Of a stretch of DNA of 64,000 bases, positions 22,220 through 34,135 are shown piece by piece. Location of the stretch: the NCBI GenBank assembly GCA_026545225.1, contig CM048850.1, positions 5,522,001-5,586,000 of the forward strand, written 5' to 3'. The notes below the pieces were generated by a model. It did not search any database, was not told where the DNA came from, and worked only from the letters and a program-made list of their open reading frames with translations. How positions within the stretch are numbered: position 1 is the first letter of the stretch; the number at the start of each line of letters is the position of its first letter. This DNA is from Cornus controversa. Taxonomy: Eukaryota > Streptophyta > Magnoliopsida > Cornales > Cornaceae. The translations under genes were made by a program, and so were the position numbers.

Positions 22220-23728
22220 TGATAGGCGTGGAATATTACGCATTCTAGCCTCTTAACTTATGTATTTTATTCTCTTAGTGATAGATTATTTTGTTATTTT
22301 ACTTCGTTTTAGTGTTTTCTGTATTTTCAGGGCCTTAATGATTATTTCAGTTAAAACCAAGATTTTGGGCTTTTAAAGAAGACATCCAAGATGGTTAGAT
22401 GAAGCCTACATCAAAGGGAGCCATTCAACCATTTATTTGAACTCAAATAAGCCCAAGGAAGAGGTCCAAGAGAATTACAGCTGCTTAAGAAGGTTTCGGG
22501 CCTGAAGTCCAAATCTGTGCATAATACAGTCTTAATCCCATTTTGGGAAACGGACCAAAAGTCTTATTTTTGAGCCTCAAATCGACATAATTTTGGCATT
22601 GGTTTTGAACGAAATTTGATTCTGCACACTTTTGTATTTCACGAAAATTCCGTAAATTGGACTTCTAGTGGGTCAAAAGTTGGGCCGAAGTCAGCAGGAA
22701 AAACTCACTTGATTAGTGCTGCGGGAAACCCTAATTTATTCCTAATTGGATTAGGACTTTGGTGTATTCTCTTGGGGAATAAAGTGAAGAATAAGAGGCT
22801 GGAGTTGGGAGAGAACGGAGAGATTGGAGAGTCTGAGAGGGCTGAGAAGAGAACAGAAACATATTTGCAGAGCCATTGGAGAACGAAGTCATACGCGTAA
22901 TTCATGAAGATGATGCCTTCTTCCTCAACAGTTGAAGCTTCTTCTTCTACCATGAGCGGCTAGTTTATCCACTAGGGTTTTGATGTAGCCCTAACAAAGC
23001 ATCAATGATTTGATTGTCTTAATTATTGGGGACCTTTATATACATGCATAGATTGTGTAATTCAGAGGATTCTTATTATAGAATTGAGTAATAAAAGTCT
23101 TGTAAATTCAATCTCAATGATTTCTTATCTTGTCTTAGATATTTAGTTGTTGTTATTGAACTCAATCTTTCTTGTTTTTTGTGATTATGAGAGCGATTAT
23201 TACACAATAGTAATCACTGAATATATTGTTAAGAGCTTTGATGGATTATGCCTAGAGAAGATGAACCATACTGCACCCTAGATTAGAGTAGTTAGGCAGA
23301 TGGCCCATGCCAATCAAAGATAGTCCATGGCTTAGCCTTAATCATATGTTATCTTCTTGACGGATGAAGCTGAGCTTGTAGCCATCGACACCACTTATGC
23401 ATGACGTAATTCCCCATAGTTGATTCAATTGACCATTGATTGTGGAGTTAGTGGTGAAGTCAAACACCCTAGATTTCTCTCTTATTATCTTCAATATCTA
23501 TTCAATTTGATTTATTTTATTTCACTTTTTAATTAGTTTAGTTTAAAAATCAGAATTCTTTTCTTATAAATTTAATTAGAATTAATTTCGTATTCCAACT
23601 TATCAGACCATAATCCCTGAGGTACGATACCCCTTTCGATAGCCCTATTCTGCAAGGAATTCGTTCTATTGCGAAGTGTGGAAAATTTTAATTGATATAC
23701 TTTTTGAGTCACACTCACACACGAATCA
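22220..23728 (+). repeat. 5' LTR of the Athila-type element
   Basis: Starts TGATAGGCG and ends CACACACGAATCA, 1509 bp. The two spurious ORFs inside (one per strand) are shared with the 3' LTR and are not genes. Confidence 0.9.
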
Positions 23729-23733
23729 ATTTT

Positions 23734-23751
23734 TGGTGCCGTTGCCGGGGA
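23734..23751 (+). promoter_or_regulatory. Primer-binding site
   Basis: TGGTGCCGTTGCCGGGGA lies five bases after the LTR. The second element has TGGCGCCGTTGCTGGGGA at the same place. This is the pattern reported for Athila elements and is complementary to a tRNA 3' end, most likely tRNA-Asp. Confidence 0.75.
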
Positions 23752-23872
23752 TTATCTATTTGATTGATTGGATTTTATAGAATTAATTTTAATTAGATTT
23801 TTAGTTTAGGAAATTTTTATATTTTATTTTTAATTTTGTTTTTGTTTTCTTTTCAGGTGTTTTGGTTAATAT

Positions 23873-26800
23873 ATGCAAGGTCGTCGTTCTGTAGCTGATC
23901 CTTTGATACCTCTTGATCCTGAGCCTGAACGTACTCTTAGACAACCGAGGAACAACCCTGTTGATACAATTGTGCAAGAGGAAGAATTAATTGAAGATAT
24001 GGCAGAAGAGAGGAATAACAACGTTATTCCTAACACTGATGGAGAAAGAGCTAGATTGCTTAGGGACTACTATGTTCCTGAGACATATACCTCACCAGCA
24101 GGTTTTCAACTGCCTAATGTCACAGCACAAAATTATGAGATCAAGTCCAGCATTATTCAGATGCTACTATCTTATTTTGGGCTAACTCAAGAAGACCCTT
24201 ACAAGCATCTAGATGAATATATTGAAGTGTGCTCAACTACAAAAATTCACAACTTCTCTGAAGATACTTTCAGAATGAGACTTTTTCCATTCTCCTTGAA
24301 AGACAAAGCAAAGTTTTGGTTCAATTCTCTACCGGCAGGTTCTATCACGACTTGGACTCAGATGCAACATGAGTTTCTCAAGAAGTATTTTCTGATAGGG
24401 AAGACCAATCAGTTCAGACGTGCTATCACTAGTTTCTCCCAACATGAGGGGGAACAATTTTATGAGACATGGGAAAGATTCAAGGACCTTCTTAGGAAGT
24501 GTCCCCATCATCAAGTTCCTAAGTGGCAACTAGTGCAGAGTTTTCATGAAGGGCTCACAGAAGCCAACAAACAGATGGTTGATGCATCTTATGGAGGTAC
24601 TTTTATGTTGAAGAGTGAAGAAGAGGCATGGACCCTATTTGAAAATCTTAGTGACAACTCTCTACAACATGTGTTCTCTACTCGTTCTAGCAGACATGCC
24701 ACTACAAGGAAGACTGATGGAATTTATGAGATTGGTGCTTCAGAAGCTATGCCAACTGATATTGATTTAATTGCAAAGAAGGTAGCAGCAATTATGGCTG
24801 CCAATCAAACTCCTTCTACTTCAAATTCTTCATTGCTAGGCCCTTGTGAATTTTGCTCTAGTCCTATGCATAATGTGAGCAATTGTCCTTCAATGGGGCA
24901 ATTTTTTGATGTTCAACATGAGCAAGTCCAAGCTACATTCACTGGACTAATGAATCCTCCACGAGGTAATACTTACAATCCTACATGGAGGAATCATCCT
25001 AGTTTTTCTTACAGTAACCAAGGGGCAGCAATGCAACCATCATATCAACCTAGGACTTTTGTGCCTCAACAGCAATATCAAACACAAAGTCCTATGGCCC
25101 AAAGAATTTATGCTATTGAAGACAAGCTGACATTTACCTTGTCCAAATTTGACAAGCTTGATTCTCTTATAGAGACAGTGCAAGCTACTGCAGCAACAGT
25201 ACAATCTACAGTTCAGTTAGTGCACTCACATTCTCAATCCATTGCCAAACTGGAATCTCAGTTTGGAAAGCTTGCTACTTCATTGAGTAGAAGAGAAGAA
25301 GGGAAGCTCCCTAGTCAACCAATTGCTAATCCTAGAGGGATGCAAGCTTCCACAAGCAACCCACACCATGAGCAAGTTCAAGCCATTACCACTTTGAGGA
25401 GTGGGAAAATAATTGATAATAAGGTGGGTGAGAAGAAAGAAGAAGAAAAAGTGACCACAAGTCCAAGTGCTGAAATTCCTTATGAGCCCAAGGCTCCTTT
25501 CCCACAACATTTCCTTGAAGCATCTAAATTGGGGAAGCAAGGGGACAAGCTGCATGACATGATGGAGGTGTTTCGACAAGTAAAAATTAATTTGCCACTC
25601 CTTGATGCCATCAAGCAAATTCCTCCTTATGCTAAGTTTTTGAAGAACTTGTGCACTCAAAAAAAGTGTTCTAAAAGCCATGTGCCAAAGAAGGTGATGT
25701 TGCCACAACAAGTAAGTTCGATAATTCAGCAGTGCACCCCTCCCAAGTACAAGGATCCTGGTGCCCCAACTATCTCGTGCATTATTGGGGATCACCATGT
25801 GGATAAAGCTCTTCTTGATTTGGGTGCAAGTGTGAATTTGCTACCCTATTCAGTCTACTTACAATTGGGTTTGGGAGAATTGAAGCCTACCTCGGTGGTA
25901 TTGTAATTTGCAGACAGATCAACAAAGCAACCCCGAGGAATCATAGAAGATGTGCTCATTAAAGTGGACAAGTTCTACTTTCCTGTTGATTTCATTGTAC
26001 TTGACACTGAGCCAGTTCATAATCCGAAGAGGCACATTCCAGTGATCCTTGGTCGACCTTTCTTAGCTATAACTGATGCTTGCATAAACTGTAGGTCGGG
26101 GATCATGGATATTTCATTTGGCAACATGAATGTCAAGCTTAATGTGTTCAATGCTATCCAACACCCTCCAGATCAGAGTGATGTGTTCTGCATGGATGAT
26201 ATTGATGAATGTGTAGAGGAATTTGTTTCATCCTCTATATCTCGAAACTCTTGGGAGGTATGTGAGTCTCTTTATGATTTTGAGAAAATTAATGATGAAG
26301 GGTTGTGTAAAGAGGTTCATTCTATGCTGGAAGTGGATGCTATTCAGAATACTCTACCATGGAGAATTCTAATCAAGCCATTACCTTTTCTCTCTAGCAC
26401 TCCCTTAGTGCCTTCATTGGAGTCCCCTCCATCATTAGAGTTGAAGCCTTTGCCTGACAAGTTAAAGTATGTATTTTTGGGGGCACATAACACTCTTCAT
26501 ATTATAATTGCTTCTGATCTGACAGAAATTCAAGAAAAGAGCTTAGTAGAGGTCTTATATCAACATCGTGAAACAATTGGGTGGAGTGTTGCTGATCTTA
26601 AGGGCATTGATCCCTCAATTTGCATGTACAAAATCCATCTGGAAGAAGGATGTAAGCCAACTAGAGAGGCACAGAGGCGACTGAACCCCAACATGAAGGA
26701 GGTGGTAAAGAAAGAGGTTGTCAAGTTACTTGATGCAGGCATCATTTATCCAATTTCTGACAGCACATGGGTGAGTCCAACACAAGTGGTTCTTAAGAAG

Positions 26801-28174
26801 TCTGGTCTTACCATTGTCCCTAACTGTATGGGAGAGCTTGTTCCACAACGTACTGCCACAGGTTGGCGTGTTTGTATTGATTACAGAAAGCTCAATTCTA
26901 TGACAAGGAAGGATGACTTCCCTCTTCCATTCATTGATCAAATACTTGAAAGGTTAGCTGGTCAAAGCTATTATTGCTTTCTGGATGGCTACTCTAGTTA
27001 CAACCAAGTGGCTATGGATCCAGAAGATCAAGAGAAGACTACTTTCACTTGTCCCTTTGGTACTTTTGCTTATCGTCGTATGCCATTTGGATTATGTAAT
27101 GCTCCGGCGACATTCTAGAGGTGTGTGATGGCCATCTTTTTTGACATGGTGGAAAAATTCTTGGAAGTGTTCATGGATGATTTCTCTATTTTTGGATCAT
27201 CCTTTGAAAACTGTTTGAGCAATTTATCACTTGTGCTTCAAAGGTGCCGAGAATGGAATTTGGTACTTAGTTGGGAGAAGAGCCATTTTATGGTGCAAGA
27301 GGGTATTGTATTGGGCCATATTGTTTCAGAGAGAGGCATTGAATTTGATAAAGGAAAGATCGACCTAATTGCAACTCTGCCTAATCCAACTTTGGTAAGG
27401 CAAGTTTGATCTTTCTTAGGCCATGCTGGGTTCTATAGAAGATTCATCAAGAATTTCAGTAAAATTGCTCGACCATTATGCCATTTGTTATCTAAAGATG
27501 TTCCTTTTATCTTTGATGAAGAATGTGTGCAAGCTTTTGAAAAGCTTCGGTCTCTATTATCCTCTGCACCAATCATGCAATCTCCAAAATGGGCTTTACC
27601 TTTTGAAATCATGTGTGATGCCTCTGATTATGCAGTGGGAGCAGTGTTGGGACAAAGAGAAGAGAAACGGCCATATGTCATCTATTACGCTAGTAAGACT
27701 CTCTCTGATGCCCAGCTCAATTATACAACCACAGAGAAAGAGCTTCTAGCTGTAGTATTTGCCTTGGACAAGTTTCATTCTTATTTATTGGGATCCAAGG
27801 TGGTTGTCTACTCTGATCATGCAGCATTGAGACACTTATTGGTGAAGAAAGAAACCAAACCGCGACTTATTCGATGGATTTTATTGCTGCAAGAATTCAA
27901 TTTGGAGATAAAGGACAAAAAGGGGATTGAGAATGTGGTTGCGGATCATTTATCTCGGATTGAGTTCGAGCCGGTGATTGATGCATTACCTATTCGAGAC
28001 TCATTTTCGGATGAACAATTGTTTGGAATTGGTGAGATAAAAGTTAATGGGCAAAGGTTGAAGCATTGTGTGGAAGGATGTGTGCCAAGAAGAGACGTAG
28101 AGTCCGTCGACTTGATGGATCCCGTCTATCCGACTTATCCCTTCGGAGAGTTGATCGTCCCCTACGGATGTTAA
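23873..28174 (+). pseudogene. Athila-type gag-protease-RT-RNase H polyprotein with three in-frame stops and no integrase core
   Basis: One frame of 1434 codons from ATG at 23873. Gag (about codons 80-260: FRMRLFPFSLKDKAKFWF, WERFKDLLRKCPHH) packages RNA; a CX2CX4HX4C zinc knuckle starts near codon 325 (CEFCSSPMHNVSNC). Protease has LLDLGAS near codon 647. RT shows VCIDYRKLNS, YCFLDGYSSYNQ and FMDDF (near codon 1101); RNase H shows IMCDASDYAVGAVLGQ and TEKELLAV. Stops: TAA 25904, TAG 27116, TGA 27407, all in the same frame and each explained by one base change. After RNase H the frame jumps straight to an integrase-tail-like KVNGQRLKH, so zinc-finger and catalytic DDE parts are missing. Confidence 0.92.
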
Positions 28175-28379
28175 ATTGTAGGTTTTGTATGTATTTCTAT
28201 ACTTTATTTGCTTTAGTTTTCTTTGATTTTAATTTTTAGTTTTAGTTTTCTTAAGTTTTCTTTCAATTTTAGTTACGTTTTAATGTTTTTTCTTTGAGTT
28301 TTTGATGTATAAGTTGCTTCCGGAGGATGCCAAGAGGTGTACCGAGGTATTTAGACTCAAGACGGGTGAAAAATCATGC

Positions 28380-28600
28380 TCTCGGTCGACCTTGGGCGAT
28401 GGAGACTCAAAATTATCAGGTCTCGGTCGAACTTGGGCGATGGAGGGTCAAACAGGCTTCCAAGAGGGGGATAGATCGCCCCAATTGAGGGGGATCGATC
28501 TCCCCTTAATATTTTTCAAGGATGACCACCACCAGCTGGCCGATCGATCACCCATAGCTGGGGGGATCGATCGCCCAAGCCCAAAAATTGGGCTGGTCGA
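28380..28600. repeat. Repeats with GATCGATC palindromes between pol and the extra ORF
   Basis: A 41-bp-spaced direct repeat (TCTCGGTCGAMCTTGGGCGA) at 28380 and 28421 is followed by several GGGGGATCGATC / GATCGATCGCCC blocks. The second Athila-type element has the same motifs at 54248-54460. ORFs across it are repeat artefacts. Confidence 0.8.
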
Positions 28601-29027
28601 GAATCCTCCTTATATATGGACACCCACTTCTCCTTTGTTGCTACCACTTGCATCCTTGACCTCTTTGAGCTCCAATTCAAGTCCTACTTCAACCGGAAAA
28701 TTATTTTCTTCAATTGGTGAGTATTAAACAAGAATTCAACATTAATCATCATCAACTTCAACATCAAATTAGATCAAAAATCACTAGTTCTCAAAGGAAG
28801 CTCTCACTTTTTCAAGTTCAACATCAAAGTAAGTGAAGTTTTTCTTTGGTGAAATTGTGCAATTCTTTTAGAGGGCTTTTGAAGACCAAGTTTGGGGGAT
28901 CAATTTGGTGCATTTACTTGTTCGATTTGGGTGGAAAAATTGCCGAAAAGAGGAGGTTGAAGGTTCCAATTTAATTGTGCACACCAAGTGTTCGATTTAA
29001 TTCCTCAACTACACTTTTTCTACTTCT
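28601..29027 (+). other. Untranslated spacer of the Athila-type element
   Basis: Lies between the GATC repeats and the extra ORF. It contains a PPT-like AAGTTTGGGGGATC near 28889. No coding sequence. Confidence 0.5.
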
Positions 29028-30158
29028 ATGGCACCCAAGAGAGCAAGTCACCAAGGTGCTTCAAGTTCATGTAATCCTTGCCGAGTGAGGCATGATCCAA
29101 CTACCCGTTCTTCACAATCTCGCCGAGAAGGTATTCAAGAGAGATAGCATCCAAGGGCTTTGAACTTTGAAACCACGTTTGACATTACCGAACTCTATGG
29201 TATGTTTCCCAAGACAAGATGGGTGATTTTCGACATCCGTCGTCGTCGGTCGGCATCCATTTTTGTTCCACTCTCGTCTACTATCTACCCGAGGCTTGTC
29301 AAGGTATTTTATCAAAACTTAATGCCGACACCTGATGAGCGGGATGTGCTTACTTTTTTAGTAGATGGAACAATAGTTCGAGTGTTAGTGGGTAATTTGG
29401 TTGCACGTTTGTGTGCTAATCAGTTTTCCGACCCGGAAAGGAATGCAGCTTCCAAGTCTTCAATGCCAAATCACTTATGGTTCCTTGACGCTGTTCTACT
29501 TAAGAATGTATGTCCAATTGGACGTAAAATTGAGAGACGTCAAGAATTCCTCAGAGCTTTATATGCTATACATTTTGGGCATTGGCTGTCATTCCCACAG
29601 ATTGTCTGGGGCTAGATGGAGAAGTTTTATTCCAAGGTTGTGGCCAAGGCACCAGACAGTGCAAGTGACTGGGAGTTTCCATTCTCGACTATCATTCATC
29701 AGTTGCTTATTGCAAAGGGGTATGCAGTCCATGAGGACGAGCTTGCCTTTCCACGTGATCTTCACTATGGCACGCATGACTGGAATTTGAGCCGATCTCA
29801 TATGCACCAGAGAGTCATAGCGGCGCCTGGTGAAGTGTCTCGGTTGGCCCAGGGAGGAGAACATATACATATACCACTGGTGAAAGATCCATAGGAGATG
29901 GAGGCAGAGGAAGAGGAGGTGCATGCACAGGCTGGTGGCCATGATTATCACTATTTAGAGGGGTAGATTGCTGGGTTGACAGCCCAATTTGGCACCTTAC
30001 AGACAGAGGTCTCCACACAGTTTGGAGCAATGAGGACAGAGATGACGGATCACTTTCATAACACTCGCCAAGAGCAACTAGAGATGAGGAGGATGCTACG
30101 TGCACTGATGCGCCAAGAAAACTTGGATTCGGATGCTCAGTCACTACCACATCCTTGA
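29028..30158 (+). pseudogene. Extra ORF (plant transposon protein, Athila env-position) with four in-frame TAG stops
   Basis: A 377-codon frame from ATG at 29028 (MAPKRASHQG) to TGA at 30156. It resembles the conserved putative plant transposon protein family found downstream of pol in Athila elements (RLVKVFYQNL, LVGNLVARL, NHLWFLDAVLLKN); its role is unknown, and an envelope origin has been suggested from position only. The C-terminal 65 residues (QFGTLQTEVSTQFGAMRTEM, then RQEQLEMRRML) look like a coiled coil. TAG stops lie at 29145, 29613, 29892 and 29964. No signal peptide or clear membrane anchor is seen. Confidence 0.8.
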
Positions 30159-31806
30159 CAGGAAGGTAACCATCTTTTGTATTTTATTTTCTTTTTAAGT
30201 TTTTATTTTACTTTTTTTTCGTTTATCTTTTTTTATGTAGTTAGATTTTTTTTTTATATATAAAAAAAAAAAATTTTAAATGGAAAAAAAAAAATTTTTT
30301 TTTTAGGATTTTTCTCTTTCATTTTTATTTTCACCCATACTATTTCACTTGATCTTTGGGGTATAGTGGTTTGTTTTGACAGGTTTTAACATTCAAGTTT
30401 GGGGGTGTGCTTGCATTGCCTTCTTACAACTTGGTGTGCTCTATTTTCTTGCCACTACTCTCCGGATTCCTGGTAACATCGTTCTTACTCTTCTCTATGC
30501 TTTGATTGAATGTACATTGAGGACAATGTATAGTTTAAGTTTGGGGGTGAGGCGATGCCTATTTTTGTGCTTAGTACAATATGGGGGGAAATTTGTGTGA
30601 AATTCTTTTTGTTTTGGATTTTTGTTTATTTTATTTTCTTAGTTTGTTTATTATTTTCTTTTGTTTTATTTTTAGATAGAATGTTTTGACATTATTCAAG
30701 GGATTAGTACCTTATGTAGGCGCTTAACTTGCAATTTTTGAGTATGTTTTAAAATTTTGAAACCTATGGTTTAAATTAAGTGATTTTAATCATGATTTGC
30801 AATAACATGTTTTGGGGTGATTAATTTTAGTTTCCTTACATGCACAGACACACTAGCATAATCTTGTGGGGTATAAACTGTGGCTGTGAGTTATTGAGTT
30901 ACATATGCTGGATATTAATTAGTATCTCTTGAGAATGAGTACCGATGATGTATTTACTTGACTTCAATGAAAAAAAAAAGAGAAAAAAAGTGATGAATAA
31001 GCAAATCAATTTGATCCTTTTCATGAGTAACCGGACCTTTATGTCTCAGGAAGCACGGAGTGTTCGCGTCAAAAGTGAAAGGGTGAGAAAAGATGAGCAT
31101 TGGTTGTCTTGATTTGTAACCTGACTGATTCGAGTAATTAGGTCTTTAGGGTATCTTAAAGCCTAGTGCCCTAAAGCCATCTGGTTTGGGAGTCACTGAC
31201 TGAAAGCTTGCTACATGGATCTTTCAGAAAGCTTAATAGGTCAAGACATTGCACAACCAATAAAGCAATTGAAAAAAAAAGAATGATAAGAAATAAAATG
31301 AAAATTCATGTATTCATGTTTGGAAGTATGATTTCAATAAGGGGAGCTAGTGAGTTGAAGGGGTATGTACCTTAATATATTCAGAGCTTGGTTATGCTAC
31401 ATGAGATGACTGCTAGTTCACTTTGCACGAGGAAGCTAGAGTTGATTATTTTGAGATATGTTGATGTGAATTATGTGTGGGGACCATTGCTTTGAATTAT
31501 GGAATTTGAAAGTTTAAAATTATTCTTGAATGCAAGTTTGTAACTATGTATTGTAATCTTCTTCTTGAATTAATGTTGAAATAGAATTTTTAATGTTTTT
31601 GGGTAACATTTCGGGAAACCCTCACGAGACAATACTCATCCACTAGGGGGAACCTAGGGGTTTAAAGGCTTGTTGCATTTGCTAAATGCAATCATTTCTC
31701 CTACGAAAGTGGAGTTGGGTAGTTTAGTTAGTGTTTAGTAGTTTCTTTGTTTTAGTTTTGTTTTATTCTATTGCTAAGGGACTAGCAATATGTAAGTTTG
31801 GGGGTG
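30159..31806 (+). other. 3' untranslated region of the Athila-type element
   Basis: Holds PPT-like AAGTTTGGGGGTG at about 30395 and 30536, and the functional polypurine tract just before the 3' LTR (about 31793-31806). A 74-codon frame (30376-30600) has a counterpart in the second element. The rest is noncoding. Confidence 0.7.
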
Positions 31807-33314
31807 TGATAGGCGTTGAATGTTACGCATTCTAGCCTCTTAACTTATGTATTTTATTCTCTTAGTGATAGATTATTTTGTTATTTTACTTCGTTTTAGT
31901 GTTTTCTGTATTTTCAGGGCCTTAATGATTATTTCAGTTAAAACTAAGATTTTGGGCTTTTAAAGAAGACATCCAAGATGGTTAGATGAAGCCTACATCA
32001 AAGGGAACCATTCAATCATTTATTTCAACTCAAATCAGCCCAAGGAAGTGGTCCAAGAGAATTACAATTGCTTAAGAAGGTTTCGGGCCTGAAGCCCAAA
32101 TCTGCGCATAATACATTCTTAATCCCGTTTTGGAAAATGGACCAGAAGTTTTATTTTCGAGCCTCAAATCGACATAATTTTCTCAAAGGATTGAACGAAA
32201 TTTGATTCTGCACACTTTTGTATTTCACGAAAATTCCGTAAATTGAACTTCTAGTGGATCAAAAGTTGGGCCGAAGTCAGCAGGAAAAACCCACTTGATT
32301 AGTGCTGCGGGAAACCCTAATTTATTCCTAATTGGATTAGGACTTTGGTGTATTCTCTTGGGGAATAAAGTGAAGAATAAGAGGCTGGAGTTGGGAGAGA
32401 ACGAAGAGATTGGAGAGTCTGAGAGGGCTGAGAAGAGAACAGAAACATATTTCCAAAGCCATTGGAAAATGAAGTCATACGCGTAATTCATGAAGATGAT
32501 GCCTTCTTCCTCAACAGTTGAAGCTTCTTCTTCTACTATGAGCGGCTAGTTCATCCACTAGGATTTTGATGTAGCCCTAACAAAGCATCAATGGTTTGAT
32601 TGTTTTAATTATTGGGGACCTTTATATACATGCATAGATTGTGTAATTCAGAGGATTTTTATTATAGAATTGAGCAATAAAAGTCTTCTAAATTCAATCT
32701 CAATGATTTCTTATCTTGTCTTAGATATTTAGTTGTTGTTATTGAACTCAATCTTTCTTGTTTTTTGTGATTATGAGAGCGATTATTACACAATAGTAAT
32801 CACTGAATATATTTTTAAGAGCTTTGATGGATTATGCCTAGAGAAGATGAACCATACTGCACCCTAGATTAGAGTAGTTAGGTAGATGGCCCATGCCAAT
32901 CGAAGATAGTCCATGGCTTAGCCTTAATCATATGTTATCTTCTTGATGGATGAAGGTGAGCTTGTAGCCACCGACACCACTTATGCATGATGTAATTCCC
33001 CATAGTTGATTCAATTGACCATTGATTGTGGAGTTAGTGGTGAAGTCAAACACCCTAAATTTCTCTCTTATTATCTTCAATATCTATTCACTTTGATTTA
33101 TTTTATTTTACTTTTTAATTAGTTTAGTTTAAAAATCAGAATTCTTTTCTTATAAATTTAATTAGAATTAATTTCGTATTCCAACTCATCAGACCATAAT
33201 CCCTAAGGTACGATACCCCTTTCGATAGCCCTATTCTGCAAGAAATTCGTTCTATTGCGAAGTGTGAAAATTTTTAATTGATATACTTTTTGAGTCACAC
33301 TCACACACGAATTA
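31807..33314 (+). repeat. 3' LTR of the Athila-type element
   Basis: Starts TGATAGGCGTTG and ends ACGAATTA (CA changed to TA at the end), 1508 bp. It is very similar to the 5' LTR. Confidence 0.9.
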
Positions 33315-33383
33315 GTTGATGAATGAGAATGGCGAGAATGGTGGTTTTGAGACATGATTTTGAGAGAAGACTTGAATTTTGGT

Positions 33384-33800
33384 TTATGAATGATGCCAAT
33401 AGCTTTTGCATGTTAATTGAATGTTGTATGAGTGAATTAGGTGGTTGAATGGACTTAGAATGCCCAAAAGAGGCAAAATTTGAAGAAATAGTTCTCGTCG
33501 CATCCTGAATTGTCTGTGAAATTGCTTGGTTGTATATATGCAATTCTCGTCAAAGTAATCTTTCATTAGCTGATGGTGGCTTCCTTCTTGGTCACAATGA
33601 ACCAACCGTTTCTAAGTTGGTTGAAAGACTTGCGCTACAATCTCTAATGTCGTGCAATTCAAAATCAATCTGTAGGCATCTAGATGCTCTTTAAGTAATG
33701 TGTCAAAATCTATTAATGAGGAAGATGACGAAGAATGTGGAGAATTAGAATATGGCAAAGGTCGTGATGATGAAACCATTGAAAATTCAAAAGTTAAGGA
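33384..33800 (-). pseudogene. Harbinger transposase, N-terminal part
   Basis: The minus strand encodes EGSHHQLMKDYFDENCIYTT followed by KQFHRQFRMRRELFLQI, the signature N-terminal region of plant PIF/Harbinger transposases. Upstream (to about 33800) a Ser-rich leader with Met is plausible. The frame is lost after FLQI, and the catalytic DDE core does not appear. The C-terminal end is at 20620-20712, across the inserted retroelements. Confidence 0.82.
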
Positions 33801-34135
33801 GATGGAGAATGAACTTTTACAAGAATGAAAGAGATGAATGTAGTGATGATTTTATAAATGAAAAAATTAGTATTTATATAAGATAAAAAAATATAGCCGT
33901 TAGGAATATACTAATTTGAAATATAGCCATTAGTAAATAGATAAAAAATAAATACTTAAATTAAATTTTTTATTAAAATATTATTATTTTTCGTTAGCAG
34001 AATCTGGAGAAGCTGTTGTGGTGTCAAATTCTAGAGATCTTGACACGCTGATGTGGCTGGCTTAAATGCTGATGTGGCTACACATAATTTGAATTTGGAG
34101 AAGCAAATTTAGCCCAACTATGGGTGTTGTTCTAA

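Larger units (their letters stand above)
22220..33314 (+). mobile_element. Athila-type Ty3-gypsy LTR retrotransposon, 11.1 kb
   Basis: It has two long terminal repeats (22220-23728 and 31807-33314), a primer-binding site after the first, one gag-protease-RT-RNase H frame, an extra ORF and a polypurine tract before the second LTR. AGTTG occurs at 22215-22219 and again at 33314-33318, overlapping the last LTR base, consistent with a 5-bp target duplication. Integrase core is missing and the reading frames carry stop codons, so the copy is not autonomous. The LTRs differ at scattered sites, so the insertion is not brand new. Confidence 0.9.
18714..34132. mobile_element. PIF/Harbinger DNA transposon, split by nested LTR retroelements
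   Basis: The left end is GAGCATCACCCACC (18714) and the right end, read inward on the minus strand, is GAACAACACCCATA (from 34132). Both are flanked by TAA (18711-18713 and 34133-34135), the 3-bp duplication typical of this superfamily. Inside are a Myb/NAM-like ORF1 remnant on the plus strand and a transposase on the minus strand, whose C-terminal end (20620-20712) and N-terminal part (33384-33605) lie over 12 kb apart. The material between is an LTR-like fragment and an 11-kb Athila-type element. Confidence 0.8.

Noticed and set aside
22616..22953. Two opposite frames of 80-95 codons
   Set aside because: They recur in the matching LTR at 32225-32491, so they are LTR sequence and not genes.
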